DNA of 64,000 nucleotides from Candidatus Borkfalkia avistercoris (GCA_019115995.1 DXCL01000026.1:1-64000); one strand, 5' to 3'. Positions 1 to 10,139 are shown, numbered from the stretch's first letter. Program-made: numbers and translations. Notes: generated from the letters alone by a model not told the origin.

Positions 1-42
1 CGCGCCGCTGTTTTGTTATCCCGCTTTCGGAAGGGGAAGTTT

Positions 43-795
43 TCAGCCGATCACGTCGTGCATGTCGTATTTGCCCGCGGGCTTTCCCGCGATAAATTTT
101 GCGGCAGTTACTGCGCCCGCCGCGAACACCTTTTTGCTCCGCGCGCTGTGCGAAAGGGTAACGATCTCGTCTTCTCCCGCGAACATGACTTCGTGCTCGC
201 CGACGATCGTCCCGCCGCGCACCGCGTGAATGCCGATCTCTCTTTTATCGCGCGCGCCGACCATGCCTTCTCTTCCGTAAACAAAATTTTTGTTTCCCGA
301 GAACGCTTCGTTCGCGCTCTCTGCGAGCATGAGCGCCGTGCCGGAGGGGGCGTCTTTTTTGAGGTTGTGATGTTTTTCCACGATCTCGATGTCGAATGCT
401 TCCCCGAGGAAAGCCGCCGCTTCCTTTACCAGCTTTTGCAGGAGATTGATGCCCACCGAAAGATTCGCCGTTTTGAAAAGGGCAACTTTTTTGCTCGCCT
501 CGTCGATCTCTTTCAGGTCGGCGTCGGTATAGCCCGTCGCCGCGAGTACGGCGGGGCAGTTAAACTTTTTCGCGTACGCCAGCACGTTTTTGAGGTTTGA
601 CGCGCTGGAAAAATCGATGACGGCGTCCGCCTTTTCTTTTACGTCTGCAAAAGACGCATATACGGGCGCGCCGTTCATTTCGCCCGCCCTGAGGTCGACG
701 CCGCACAAGAGCGAGCAGTCTTTGTCCGCCTCTACGAGTTCGGCAACGTTTCTGCCCATATGCCCGAAGATACCGCTGATCAGAATTTTTATCAT
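43..795 (-). CDS. dapB: 4-hydroxy-tetrahydrodipicolinate reductase
   Basis: N-term MIKILISGIFGHMGRNVAELV (Rossmann), EKHHNLKKDAPSGTALMLAE motif; next to dapA and asd. Confidence 0.95.
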   Translation of the reverse strand: MIKILISGIFGHMGRNVAELVEADKDCSLLCGVDLRAGEMNGAPVYASFADVKEKADAVIDFSSASNLKNVLAYAKKFNCPAVLAATGYTDADLKEIDEASKKVALFKTANLSVGINLLQKLVKEAAAFLGEAFDIEIVEKHHNLKKDAPSGTALMLAESANEAFSGNKNFVYGREGMVGARDKREIGIHAVRGGTIVGEHEVMFAGEDEIVTLSHSARSKKVFAAGAVTAAKFIAGKPAGKYDMHDVIG

Positions 796-853
796 AGTCG
801 TTTTCTCCTTTATATTGTTTCACCCCGCGCGCCGCGCGGGGTGGGGTTTTGCG

Positions 854-1747
854 TTATGCGATGACTTTCAGCCCGAATGCGGACAGGATCTTCCGCATTT
901 CTTCCTTGTGCTGCGGTTCGAGTTCGGTAAGGGGGGCGCGCGGAACGCCGCCGCCCAGCCCGATCATCTCGGCCGCCGCCTTTGCGGGTATGGGGTTGAC
1001 CTCCATGAACATCGCGTCGATCACGGGGAGCATCCTGTCCTGTATCTCGTTTGCGGATCTCAGATCTCCCGCCTGAACGAAGTTATAAAGCATCTTCGTT
1101 TCCTTGGGAATGATGTTGGAAGCGACGGAGATGAGCCCCGCTCCGCCGATCGCGAGGATGGGCAGGTTCAGATTGTCGTCTCCCGAATAGAGGTCGCATT
1201 TTCCGCGGATCCGCCGCGCCGTTTCGCAGATCTGTTCCATGTTGCCGCACGCTTCCTTGATGCCCGCGATGTTTTTCAGTTCCGCGAGCCGTTCCATTGT
1301 GGCGGGGAGAATGTTCACGCCCGTGCGAGGGGGAACGTTATAGCAGATAATGGGAATGCTGACCGCATCGGAAATAGCTTTATAATATTCGTAAATGCCG
1401 TTTTGGGTGCATTTGTTGTAATAGGGGGTAACGGCGAGCAGTCCGTCGGCGCCGAAGTCCTGCGCCTTTTTGCTCGCTTCCACGGCGTGCGCCGTGCAGT
1501 TTGAGCCGCTGCCGAAAACGATTTTCGCCCTTCCCGCGATCTTGTCGGCGGAAAAGCGCATCACCTCTTCCTTTTCCTGCTCGCTCATGGTCGCGGGTTC
1601 GCCCGTCGTTCCCAGAATAACGAGCGCGTCCGTACCGTTTGCGATCTGGTATTCGATCATTTTTCCGAAGGAATCGAAGTCTACCTCACCGTTTTTTGCA
1701 AACGGCGTGATCATAGCCGTCGCCGTGCCGTTAAAAAAATTCGTCAT
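854..1747 (-). CDS. dapA: 4-hydroxy-tetrahydrodipicolinate synthase
   Basis: GTATAMITPF, LGTTGEPATMSEQEKEEV, YYNKCTQNGIYEYYKAI, YNVPPRTGVN motifs. Confidence 0.96.
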   Translation of the reverse strand: MTNFFNGTATAMITPFAKNGEVDFDSFGKMIEYQIANGTDALVILGTTGEPATMSEQEKEEVMRFSADKIAGRAKIVFGSGSNCTAHAVEASKKAQDFGADGLLAVTPYYNKCTQNGIYEYYKAISDAVSIPIICYNVPPRTGVNILPATMERLAELKNIAGIKEACGNMEQICETARRIRGKCDLYSGDDNLNLPILAIGGAGLISVASNIIPKETKMLYNFVQAGDLRSANEIQDRMLPVIDAMFMEVNPIPAKAAAEMIGLGGGVPRAPLTELEPQHKEEMRKILSAFGLKVIA

Positions 1748-1788
1748 GTTAAAGCTCTCCCATATAATTTATGCGGCATGCCGCCTTT

Positions 1789-2868
1789 TCAGTCCAAATA
1801 TCCCTTTGCGGCGAGCAGCTCAGCCATGAGCACCGCGCCGCCCGCGGCGCCCCGCAGGGTGTTGTGCGAAAGGCACACGAACTTGTAATCGAAAAGGATA
1901 TCCTCCCGCAGCCTGCCGACCGAAACCGCCATGCCGTTTTCCAGCATTCTGTCGAGCTTCGCCTGCGGGCGGTCGTTCTCCTCAAAATAGTGCAGGAACT
2001 GCCCGGGCGCGCTCGGGAGCTGCAATGCCTGCGGTTCGCCGGAAAATTCGCTCCATGCTTGCAAAATTTCTTCTTTGGTCGGCTTTTTTTCGAAAGACAC
2101 GAACACGGCCGCCGTATGCCCGTCGGAAACGGGCACGCGCAGGCACTGCGCCGTGATCTTGGGAGAAGACGCGTTCACGATCCTGTCTCCCTCGATGCTT
2201 CCCCAGATTTTGAGGGGTTCGAGCTCGGATTTTTCTTCCTCGCCGCCGATATAGGGGATCACGTTGTCGATGATCTCGGGCATTCTGTCAAAGGTCTTTC
2301 CCGCGCCGCTGATCGCCTGATAGGTGCAGACCGCCGCACATTTTACGCCGTATTTTTTAAGCGGGTGCAGGGCGGGCACGTAACTTTGCAGGGAGCAGTT
2401 GCTCTTTACGGCGATAAAGCCGCGCTTGGTGCCGAGGCGTTTTCTCTGCGCCGCGATGATTTCTGCGTGCTCCGGATTGATCTCGGGAATGATCATCGGA
2501 ACGTCGGGCGTGCCCCTGTGCGCGGAGTTGTTGGAAATGACGGGTACCTCCGCCTTTGCATATTTTTCTTCGAGGGCGCGGATCTCGTCTTTCTTCATGT
2601 TGACCGCGCAGAAAACAAAGTCGACGAGCGCCGCGATCTTTTCAAGATCCGCTTCCGCGTCGTAAACGGTCATATCCCTGAACTTTTCGGGTATGGGAGC
2701 GGTCATCGCCCAGCGGCCCTTTACGGCGTCTTCATATTTTTTGCCCGCGGAGGAGGGGGAAGCCGCCAGCGCGACTACGTTGAACCAGGGGTGATCTTGC
2801 AGGAGCAGGCAGAAGCGCTGCCCGACCATGCCCGTTGCGCCGATTACGGCTACGTTGTACTTTTTCAT
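1789..2868 (-). CDS. asd: aspartate-semialdehyde dehydrogenase
   Basis: MKKYNVAVIGATGMVGQRF, SNCSLQSYVPAL catalytic Cys region; start at 2868 preceded by AGGAGA. The ORF-track start at 2916 lies inside the leader terminator. Confidence 0.95.
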   Translation of the reverse strand: MKKYNVAVIGATGMVGQRFCLLLQDHPWFNVVALAASPSSAGKKYEDAVKGRWAMTAPIPEKFRDMTVYDAEADLEKIAALVDFVFCAVNMKKDEIRALEEKYAKAEVPVISNNSAHRGTPDVPMIIPEINPEHAEIIAAQRKRLGTKRGFIAVKSNCSLQSYVPALHPLKKYGVKCAAVCTYQAISGAGKTFDRMPEIIDNVIPYIGGEEEKSELEPLKIWGSIEGDRIVNASSPKITAQCLRVPVSDGHTAAVFVSFEKKPTKEEILQAWSEFSGEPQALQLPSAPGQFLHYFEENDRPQAKLDRMLENGMAVSVGRLREDILFDYKFVCLSHNTLRGAAGGAVLMAELLAAKGYLD

Positions 2869-2894
2869 TTTTCTATCTCCTAAAAAATGATAAC

Positions 2895-2920
2895 AAAAAA
2901 TGCGGAGCAAGAGCACCGCA
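2895..2920 (-). terminator. intrinsic terminator between lysine riboswitch and asd
   Basis: minus strand TGCGG...CCGCA stem followed by TTTTTT, directly after the riboswitch. Confidence 0.75.
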
Positions 2921-2965
2921 CAGCGTAAACCTTTCCGTTATTTTGCCCATATTGTAAGGCTCGGA

Positions 2966-3138
2966 CGAATAGTTCTCCACGTCGGTGACAGTCGCAGGGG
3001 TATTGACCCCGGCGCCCAGCGGCAGCGTCTGCGGAAGTTCGCGCTGCGCTTCGGCGGAGATGCCCTTTTTCGCCCCGCCGGAAACGACCGCTTTCCGTGC
3101 GGCAGGGGATACTATTGCTCGTCCGCTCCTCTATTTCG
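2966..3138 (-). promoter_or_regulatory. Lysine riboswitch (L box)
   Basis: minus strand reads CGAAATAGAGGAGCGG...AATAGTATCCC...GAAAAAGGGCATCTCCGCCGAAGCGCAG...CTGGGCGCCGGGGTCAATACCCCTGCGACTGTCACCGACGTGGAGAACTATTCG, matching the L-box core (GAGGNGCG, GCCGAAGC, CTGGG, GACTGTCA, GGAGNNCTAT); P1 CGAAATAG/CTATTCG; upstream of asd-dapA-dapB. Confidence 0.95.
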
Positions 3139-3145
3139 CACGGCT

Positions 3146-3174
3146 ATTTTATCACATACGCATATAAATGTCAA
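3146..3174 (-). promoter_or_regulatory. sigma-A-type promoter for riboswitch-asd-dapAB
   Basis: minus strand TTGACA-N17-TAAAAT. Confidence 0.85.
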
Positions 3175-3234
3175 AGGAAAAAACGAAATGTAGGTGAAAT
3201 GCCCGATTATTTTTTTATACGGGCGGCAATTTAA

Positions 3235-3263
3235 TTGAAAAATTTTCCGTTTTGTAGTAGAAT
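3235..3263 (+). promoter_or_regulatory. sigma-A-type promoter for the 3328 membrane protein
   Basis: TTGAAA-N17-TAGAAT. Confidence 0.55.
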
Positions 3264-3327
3264 ATCCTAAATAGCGTGTTTTCCGCGCCTTACGGAAAAT
3301 TTCGTTTGCTCTATTTACGGAGGTACT

Positions 3328-4632
3328 ATGGCACAGGGTGAAAAAAAGGGCTTTATAGCCAGAATGCTCGAAGGGAAAGAGCGCGACGAGGAATATGCGA
3401 GAAGCACTCTTCCGAGCAACCGCTGGGCGCTCTTTTGGGATATATTCAAGGGCAGGTTTTCCAAGCTCGTTATCGTGAACCTGCTGATGGTGTTGTTCTT
3501 CATTCCTCTGATCATCGTCATCGTGTTCAGAATGTCGTATATTTCGGCGCAGGGGGCGATGCTTCCCTTTTCGCAGTGGTTGCTCGTAAGCTATCCTGCC
3601 GTGCCGTCTATCGTAGGGCTTCCCGAACAGCTTACCGTGTCTACAAATCTTATGTTTGCGCCTTTTTTCCTGATCGGCGCGCTCATTGCGGGCATCGGAG
3701 TCTCGGGCGGCATGTACGTGATCCGCAACATGGTCTGGACGGAGGGCATCTTCGTCGCCAACGATTTTTGGCGCGGCATCAAGATCAATATAGGCGTGGT
3801 ACTGGGCTCGACCCTTTTCTACGGCGTGATGCTCGCGCTGATGCTGCTCGGCATCGGCTGGTCGGAGGTGTTTATCGCGACGGGTACGGGCAATGCGGTG
3901 CTCTTTACCATTTCGGAGGTCGTGGCCTACATCGCCATAGCGATCTTCACCATCATGTACCTTTGGATGCTCGCGATGGGCGGCAGCTATAAGCTGAAAT
4001 TCCATCAGCTCATCAAAAATGCATTTTTGATGACGTTCGGGCTTGTATTCCATAATATATTCTTTATCTTTCTGATGGCAATCCCGGTCATTCTCATTTT
4101 GCTCGGCTCCTTCTTCCAGATGATAGGCTTTGCGATCCTGATCCTGTTCGGTATTTCGCTCATGCTCCTTATCTGGCTGGACTACACGCAGTGGGCGTTC
4201 GATAAGTTCATCGAATCCAAGAGGGAGGGCGGCAAGGTCAACCGCGGCATTTACGAAAAGACGACCAGGAAGGGCGGCGCGCAGAGCAAGGCTGTGCAGG
4301 AGTATCAGCAGAATCTGGAAGCGGCGATGAGCGTGAAGTCAGACTTGTCTTCCCGTCCCATCAAGCCGATCACGGACGAGCTGAAAGTGTACGAGCTGCC
4401 GGAATCTTTCTCCCGCGACGACCTCAAAAAGCTGCGCGAATCCAAAGACGCGATCATGGAGGACACGCAAAAGTATGCCGAGGAGCATATGAACGACGAA
4501 AAGTACGTCACATATAACGCTCAGTTCGAGAATGCCGAGGAAGAGGAAGCCGGCAAGGAAAAGGGCAAGGGCAAAAAGAAGTCCAAAGACAAGAATAAAG
4601 AAAAATCGGACGGCGGCGAGGCTGAAAAGTAA
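3328..4632 (+). CDS. polytopic membrane protein (DUF624/YesL-like N-terminal region) with highly charged C-terminal tail
   Basis: several hydrophobic segments; C-term KEKGKGKKKSKDKNKEKSDGG; SD CGGAGG. Confidence 0.7.
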   Translation: MAQGEKKGFIARMLEGKERDEEYARSTLPSNRWALFWDIFKGRFSKLVIVNLLMVLFFIPLIIVIVFRMSYISAQGAMLPFSQWLLVSYPAVPSIVGLPEQLTVSTNLMFAPFFLIGALIAGIGVSGGMYVIRNMVWTEGIFVANDFWRGIKINIGVVLGSTLFYGVMLALMLLGIGWSEVFIATGTGNAVLFTISEVVAYIAIAIFTIMYLWMLAMGGSYKLKFHQLIKNAFLMTFGLVFHNIFFIFLMAIPVILILLGSFFQMIGFAILILFGISLMLLIWLDYTQWAFDKFIESKREGGKVNRGIYEKTTRKGGAQSKAVQEYQQNLEAAMSVKSDLSSRPIKPITDELKVYELPESFSRDDLKKLRESKDAIMEDTQKYAEEHMNDEKYVTYNAQFENAEEEEAGKEKGKGKKKSKDKNKEKSDGGEAEK

Positions 4633-5360
4633 TGGATCGGGCATATGCAAGGCTTGCCGACTGGTTTGAATATTTAAACGAAGACTGCGACTATGTAAAA
4701 TGGTCGCAGTATTTGCATGAACGGCTTTTATCTCTCGGCGTTTCGCAGGGGAGAGGACTCGACATCGGCTGCGGCAGCGGCTATTTTACCCGGTATTTTC
4801 AGCGGCTCGGTTACGACATGACCGGTTTTGACGTGAGCGCAGAGATGCTCTCCAAGGCGGATTCGCTCAACTGCGGCAGGGCAAAGCCGCAGTATGTTCT
4901 GGCGGACGTGAGAAAGTTGAAGATCGGCGGGCGCGCAGATTTTGCCGTAGCCGTAAACGACTGCTTCAATTATATCCCCGCGCGGGATATTCCCGCGGCG
5001 CTGCGGCGGGTGGCTGCGGCTTTGAAAAAAGGAGGGGCGTTCCTCTTTGACGTTTCTTCCGAATATAAGCTGCGCAATATCGTAGGGAACAACGTTTTCT
5101 GCGAAGACAGGGAAGAACTCTCCTATATGTGGTTCAACCGCCTTTTTGACGACCGCGTGGAGATGGACGTTACCGTGTTTGTTAAAGAGAAGGACGGCAG
5201 ATTTTCCCGCGGGGACGAAAGGCACGTGCAGTATATCCATTCGGAGGGGTTTTTGCGCGGAGAATTGGAAAAGGCGGGGTTTGTCTGCCTGAAAACGGAG
5301 GGCGCGTTCGGCAGCTCGCAGGATAAAACGCGCGTCAATTTTATCGCAAAAAGGGCATAA
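4632..5360 (+). CDS. class I SAM-dependent methyltransferase
   Basis: GLDIGCGSGYFTRYF motif I; overlaps the upstream stop. Confidence 0.85.
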   Translation: MDRAYARLADWFEYLNEDCDYVKWSQYLHERLLSLGVSQGRGLDIGCGSGYFTRYFQRLGYDMTGFDVSAEMLSKADSLNCGRAKPQYVLADVRKLKIGGRADFAVAVNDCFNYIPARDIPAALRRVAAALKKGGAFLFDVSSEYKLRNIVGNNVFCEDREELSYMWFNRLFDDRVEMDVTVFVKEKDGRFSRGDERHVQYIHSEGFLRGELEKAGFVCLKTEGAFGSSQDKTRVNFIAKRA

Positions 5361-5365
5361 TAAAC

Positions 5366-6244
5366 ATGAAAAAGGAAGACGTGATACTGCGCGGACTCAT
5401 TTATAACGAAGAAGTATCTCTTGCCGTGGCGGATACGACGGCGCTCGTGAACGAGGCGATCCGTATACACGGGCTTTCGCCGCTCTCTGCGGCGGCGCTC
5501 GGCAGAACGCTCACCGTGGCGGCATATATGTGTTCCTCTCTCAAAACGGAGGGGAGCGCCCTTTCCGTTACGATCAAGGGAGACGGAGTCGGCGGGCCCA
5601 TTTATGTGAGCGGAGATCGCCTGCTGCATATGCGCGGATATATCGATAATCCGCAGGCGGCGCTCCCGCCCAACGCTCTCGGCAAGCTCGACGTGGGCGG
5701 CTGCGTGGGCAGAAACGGTTATCTCTCCGTCGTGCGCGACGACGGAGAAAACAGGCCGTTCGTCGGGACGACGCCCCTCGTGAGCGGAGAGATCGGAGAA
5801 GATTTTGCCGCCTATTTTGCTTACAGCGAACAGCTCCCGACGGCGATCGCCGTCGGCGTGAAAATCTCGCGCGAAGGCATCTGCCTCGGTGCGGGCGGCG
5901 TGTTTTTGCAGCCGCTGCCGGGTGCGAGCGAGGAGAGCATTCAAAAAGCGGAAGAGGCGATCGGGCAATTCGGCGCGGTCAGTTCGCTTTTGCAGGAAAT
6001 GAGCGCGGAGACGCTTGCGGAAAAATATTTCGGGAATGTCACATTTTACAAGTTGAAGCCCGAATATAAGTGCAATTGCAGCAGAAATTATATAGAGGGG
6101 ATACTTGCGGCGATGGGTGAAGAGGAGCTCCGCTCCGTCGTTGCGGAGCAGGGAAAGATCTCCGTACATTGTCATTATTGCAATACAGATTACGAATTTT
6201 CGCCCGAGGAGGCGGAAGAGATCATAAAGAGATCCCGCGCTTAA
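5366..6244 (+). CDS. hslO: Hsp33 redox-regulated chaperone
   Basis: C-terminal CNC...CHYC zinc site, KTEGSALSVTIKGDGVGGPI. Confidence 0.95.
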   Translation: MKKEDVILRGLIYNEEVSLAVADTTALVNEAIRIHGLSPLSAAALGRTLTVAAYMCSSLKTEGSALSVTIKGDGVGGPIYVSGDRLLHMRGYIDNPQAALPPNALGKLDVGGCVGRNGYLSVVRDDGENRPFVGTTPLVSGEIGEDFAAYFAYSEQLPTAIAVGVKISREGICLGAGGVFLQPLPGASEESIQKAEEAIGQFGAVSSLLQEMSAETLAEKYFGNVTFYKLKPEYKCNCSRNYIEGILAAMGEEELRSVVAEQGKISVHCHYCNTDYEFSPEEAEEIIKRSRA

Positions 6245-6266
6245 AGCAAGGTGCGAGAGGTAACGA

Positions 6267-8006
6267 ATGGAAGAAAAGGTAGTAAAATTCGATCTGGGAG
6301 CGGAAAGGCTTTTGGATATTGCCGAAAAAAAACTGGACGAAAAGGATTATATCGGTGCCTTGCGCGTTTTGAGAAAATCCGTCGAAAGGAACGGCGCCAC
6401 GGCAGACGAGTATTCCATGTTCGCGGAGATTTACGATGAAATGGAGATATTCGAATACGCCGTCAATTCCTGGTACAAGTTTTTGGACGTATGCTCGGAA
6501 GAGGAAGCGGTAGACGCCTACGAGGGGCTTGCGGCCTGTTATTACAACATGGGCAGCGAGGCGCAGGCGGCGTTTTATTACAACATGATGATGCACGACC
6601 AATATGTATCGCCCGACAACAATATCGAAATGGGCGAAATGTTTTCCGCCCCGCCGAAGCGTCGTTTCCGCATCGTCTATCCCCCCGAGGAAGCAGATTT
6701 TTCGGAAGAGCTCGACGAGGGGCTCCGTGCACTGCGCGGCGGGGAATACGAAAAGGCGGATAAAATTTTTTCCGCCGTGCCGGACGGCGCTTCCTGCTAC
6801 GCTTCCGCGCAGAATTTTCTCGCGCTTTCGAAACTCATGCAGGGAGATACGGCGGGTGCGGAGGAGATCTGCAAAAAACAGCTTGCCAAAAACGAGAACG
6901 ACGTTGCGCTGCTCTCCACCTATGCGGCGGTGCTTACCGAATCGGGCAGGTCGGAAGAGAGCCGCGCCGCTGCGGAGAGGCTGGCGGCGCTTCCCGCAGA
7001 GAGTGCCGACGAACTGTACAAGATCGCCACGGTCTGTTGCGAAAACAAGCTGTATGACGAAGCTTACGAAAAATTTTGCATTCTCGAAGAGCAGGTCAGC
7101 TACGACCTTACGCTGCTGTACTTCAAGGCTGTGGCGGCGTTCAAGAGCGGCAGAGTGCGTGAGAGTTTGCAGGGCTTTGCGAAGATCGTCGATATATATC
7201 CCGACGCCGCGGTCGCCCGTTATTATTTTAACGAAGTGCGCCGCTATGCCGAAGAGGGCGGCGACGAACCGGAAACGGGATTTTTTTATCGGGTGCCGAG
7301 GAAGGAGCGCGAGGCGCGCGTCAAAATTATGGCGGCGCTCGCAGAGGTGCCGCTTGCCGAACTGCAAGCATATCTGGAACAGGCGGATATTACGGAATAT
7401 CTCGATTGGTGCTTCGACGAAGCAGACGGCGTAGACGCCGAGCTCATGCTTTTGGGGCTTCGCGTGGCCGTCAGGGCGGAAATGGACGACTTCGTGCGCG
7501 ATATATTGCTGGACAGTACGGTGAACGACGTGATCAAGATAGAAGCGCTCCGCTATCTCGCCGAGAGGAACAAGGATTTCGAGGCGGGCGTGGTAGTCGC
7601 GGACATTTACCGCTGCGCCACCTTTTATAAGCTCAATGTGGGCAGGGTACGCCGCGGAAAATTTACGGCGGCTTATGCGCTCTGCTTTGCGCGTTTCGCT
7701 TTCCTGACGGACGAGGGCTGCGAGCCGTTCAAGCGGGCAGCCGAGCACATTTACGCCGTGCTCGAAAGGGCGGATAAGCTCACGCTCGCATCCGATGCGG
7801 AGAGCTTGGCCTGCGCCGTTTGTTTTTTGGCTTCGGGCGGCGGAGCAAAGCGAACTCGCGAGGTGCTCGGTGCTTTGGGCGGCAACAGCATCACCGTTGC
7901 GGAAATTCTGCATGCGGTGAATGAAGAGGCCGCCAGAGAGATCGCCGCGGCGAACGCGGAAAACGAGGACGATCGCAGCGGTCAAGATAAAAACGGAGAG
8001 AATTAA
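6267..8006 (+). CDS. TPR-repeat protein, function unknown
   Basis: repeated TPR-like helices (LRVLRKSVERNGATADEYSMFAEIYDEM...); co-directional with 8009 CDS. Confidence 0.75.
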   Translation: MEEKVVKFDLGAERLLDIAEKKLDEKDYIGALRVLRKSVERNGATADEYSMFAEIYDEMEIFEYAVNSWYKFLDVCSEEEAVDAYEGLAACYYNMGSEAQAAFYYNMMMHDQYVSPDNNIEMGEMFSAPPKRRFRIVYPPEEADFSEELDEGLRALRGGEYEKADKIFSAVPDGASCYASAQNFLALSKLMQGDTAGAEEICKKQLAKNENDVALLSTYAAVLTESGRSEESRAAAERLAALPAESADELYKIATVCCENKLYDEAYEKFCILEEQVSYDLTLLYFKAVAAFKSGRVRESLQGFAKIVDIYPDAAVARYYFNEVRRYAEEGGDEPETGFFYRVPRKEREARVKIMAALAEVPLAELQAYLEQADITEYLDWCFDEADGVDAELMLLGLRVAVRAEMDDFVRDILLDSTVNDVIKIEALRYLAERNKDFEAGVVVADIYRCATFYKLNVGRVRRGKFTAAYALCFARFAFLTDEGCEPFKRAAEHIYAVLERADKLTLASDAESLACAVCFLASGGGAKRTREVLGALGGNSITVAEILHAVNEEAAREIAAANAENEDDRSGQDKNGEN

Positions 8007-8008
8007 AA

Positions 8009-8839
8009 ATGGAATTTATCGATTTTGACGAAATATTCAACAAGCGCATGGCAGACATGCTCGAAAAACACGCCGAAGAGCATACCGAAGAGGAATGGGA
8101 GGATCTGATCGCCGAGGCGTACCGCAAATTCGGCGATACGGTGATCCGCAAGATCGGCAAAACGCCGCGCCAATATTTTAAGCAGATGAGCGACGCGGGG
8201 CTGGTGGAAACGCTCAAAGAATACCTCCTAAAAGAGCTGCCCGTATCCGACTTTTTGTGCGAAGAGATCGAAGAACGCGGCATATTCCCCGAGCTTTTGT
8301 CTCTTTTGGAAGAGACGGACGAAGAGCTCGTGCATTACGCGATCAATCTGATCGGGGCGGACGCTTCGGCGCGCAAGCGCTATGCGGAAATGCTCGCTTC
8401 CGACGATTACGACGAGCATATCAAAGACGCCGTGGCAGACGTATTGAAGGGGTGCGCCGATTCGGTGCTGGAAGAAATGCTTGCCCTGAGCGATACCGAA
8501 AACAGGGAGTATGCGCTGGAAATACTCTCCAAACTCAAAGAAAAGGACGACCGCGCTTACACAAAGCTTTTGCACGCATTTTTGGAAAGCGACGATAAAG
8601 ACATGCCCCTCTATGCGGGGTATCTCGCCTCTTACGGAGACGAGCGCGCGCTTCCGTATCTGCTCGAACAGATCGAAAAAGACGTGGGCTATATTGCCTT
8701 CCAGGAGTTAAAATATGCGATCGAGGCATTGGGCGGAGAATATACGAAGCAGCGCGATTTTTCCGCCGATCCCGAATACATAGCCATCAAAAAGGCGAGC
8801 GGCGGTACCGATATTTTCGGCATGAACCGCAAAAACTGA
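8009..8839 (+). CDS. HEAT-repeat-like hypothetical protein
   Basis: helical repeats with paired Leu/Ala; 3 bp after the upstream CDS. Confidence 0.6.
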   Translation: MEFIDFDEIFNKRMADMLEKHAEEHTEEEWEDLIAEAYRKFGDTVIRKIGKTPRQYFKQMSDAGLVETLKEYLLKELPVSDFLCEEIEERGIFPELLSLLEETDEELVHYAINLIGADASARKRYAEMLASDDYDEHIKDAVADVLKGCADSVLEEMLALSDTENREYALEILSKLKEKDDRAYTKLLHAFLESDDKDMPLYAGYLASYGDERALPYLLEQIEKDVGYIAFQELKYAIEALGGEYTKQRDFSADPEYIAIKKASGGTDIFGMNRKN

Positions 8840-8854
8840 AAAGGAAAAAGAGTG

Positions 8855-8881
8855 AAAGGCTCCCGGCGAGGGGGCCTTTTT
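8855..8881 (+). terminator. intrinsic terminator
   Basis: AAAGGC-tCCCggcgaGGGg-GCCTTTTT. Confidence 0.8.
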
Positions 8882-8893
8882 ATAAAAAAATAC

Positions 8894-8922
8894 TTGACAA
8901 TATTGAGATTATATCGTATTAT
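8894..8922 (+). promoter_or_regulatory. sigma-A-type promoter of lipoprotein gene
   Basis: TTGACA-N17-TATTAT. Confidence 0.85.
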
Positions 8923-8976
8923 AAAAATGAAGAAGGGAACGTTCACTTCTTCAATAAAATTAAAGGAGAACGGAAT

Positions 8977-10038
8977 ATGAAAAAATTGATGGCTGTACTT
9001 ATGAGTACGGCATTGTTTTGTTCGTTCGCTTTGTTTACCGCCTGCAGCGATAAACGGGGAAACGGCGGCGGCAAATTGGACGGCGATTTCAGTACGGAAG
9101 CCACGGACGAAGAAGTTGCCGAGGCCCTGACGAAATTTCAGAATGCGGTCGAGGGGAATACGATCGTCGGCGATACGGAGGCGGACGACTGGTCTTTCGG
9201 TTTCGAATCCGACGCGGATATTTCTTTCAGCATGATCGGGGTTGAAGCCGGTGCCGGGGAAGGTGCGCAAAGCGACGTGAATCTGAATATCGATCTCGAC
9301 GTCGGATATAAGCTTATCATCGGCAATTCGGCGGTTTCCGGTGCGGGCGACCTTTCGCTGAAGGGGAGTGGCAGCGCGGTTGGATCGAATGCGGATTATT
9401 CCGCCAAAGTTTATAACGACGCCGATTATTTTTATGTGGATATGAGCTCGGTGCCCGGCATGTCGAAGGTGAAGATGACCTATGAGACGGTGGCGGGCGC
9501 GCTCGAGTCCGTCGGTTCCGGGGAATCGCAAACGCCTACAGATACTCCCGCAACGATGTCTGCCGATGTAGCGCCCGGTGCGGGCTCGGAAAATGAAGGC
9601 GGGCAGGGGACGGAAACCGCGCCTTCTTCCGAGATCGACGAGATCGTCGCGGGGCTGAAAGAGGTCGGTTGCAAAGTGTACATAGACGATTCGGACGGCT
9701 TGAAAGTGAAATTGAGCGTTTCCGAAGAAACCGTCGATATGATCTTGGCGGATATCGGGTTGGTTCCCGCGGAAGGCGCGGACGCACTGATCGATTTTTC
9801 GGTTTTCAGTTTCGACCTGTATTTTGCAATGACGGATGACGGCGTGTTCTCGCAAATCAGCGCGGACTTTGACATCAAAGTGAGCGTGGACCTCGGCGAC
9901 TATCTCGGCAAGTTTGACGCCGCATGCTCGGGATACGTTTGCGTGAAAGCTTACGACGGAACGGTCGAGCTTCCCGACGATCTGGATAAATATACCGAAG
10001 TGAATGAAGTACCTTCGTTCCCCACTCCGTCGGTTTAA
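8977..10038 (+). CDS. putative lipoprotein, unknown function
   Basis: signal peptide with lipobox (LFTAC); SD AAAGGAG. Confidence 0.75.
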   Translation: MKKLMAVLMSTALFCSFALFTACSDKRGNGGGKLDGDFSTEATDEEVAEALTKFQNAVEGNTIVGDTEADDWSFGFESDADISFSMIGVEAGAGEGAQSDVNLNIDLDVGYKLIIGNSAVSGAGDLSLKGSGSAVGSNADYSAKVYNDADYFYVDMSSVPGMSKVKMTYETVAGALESVGSGESQTPTDTPATMSADVAPGAGSENEGGQGTETAPSSEIDEIVAGLKEVGCKVYIDDSDGLKVKLSVSEETVDMILADIGLVPAEGADALIDFSVFSFDLYFAMTDDGVFSQISADFDIKVSVDLGDYLGKFDAACSGYVCVKAYDGTVELPDDLDKYTEVNEVPSFPTPSV

Positions 10039-10079
10039 CGGCGGCAAGCACAAGCATATTGCGGCAAACATATAAGGAT

Positions 10080-10107
10080 AAGGCGGGCTTTGCGGCCCGC
10101 CTTTTTT
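10080..10107 (+). terminator. intrinsic terminator
   Basis: AAGGCGGGC...GCCCGCCTTTTTT. Confidence 0.9.
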
Positions 10108-10139
10108 CAGGCTTTGCTTTCCGTGCCCCGCAACAAGCA

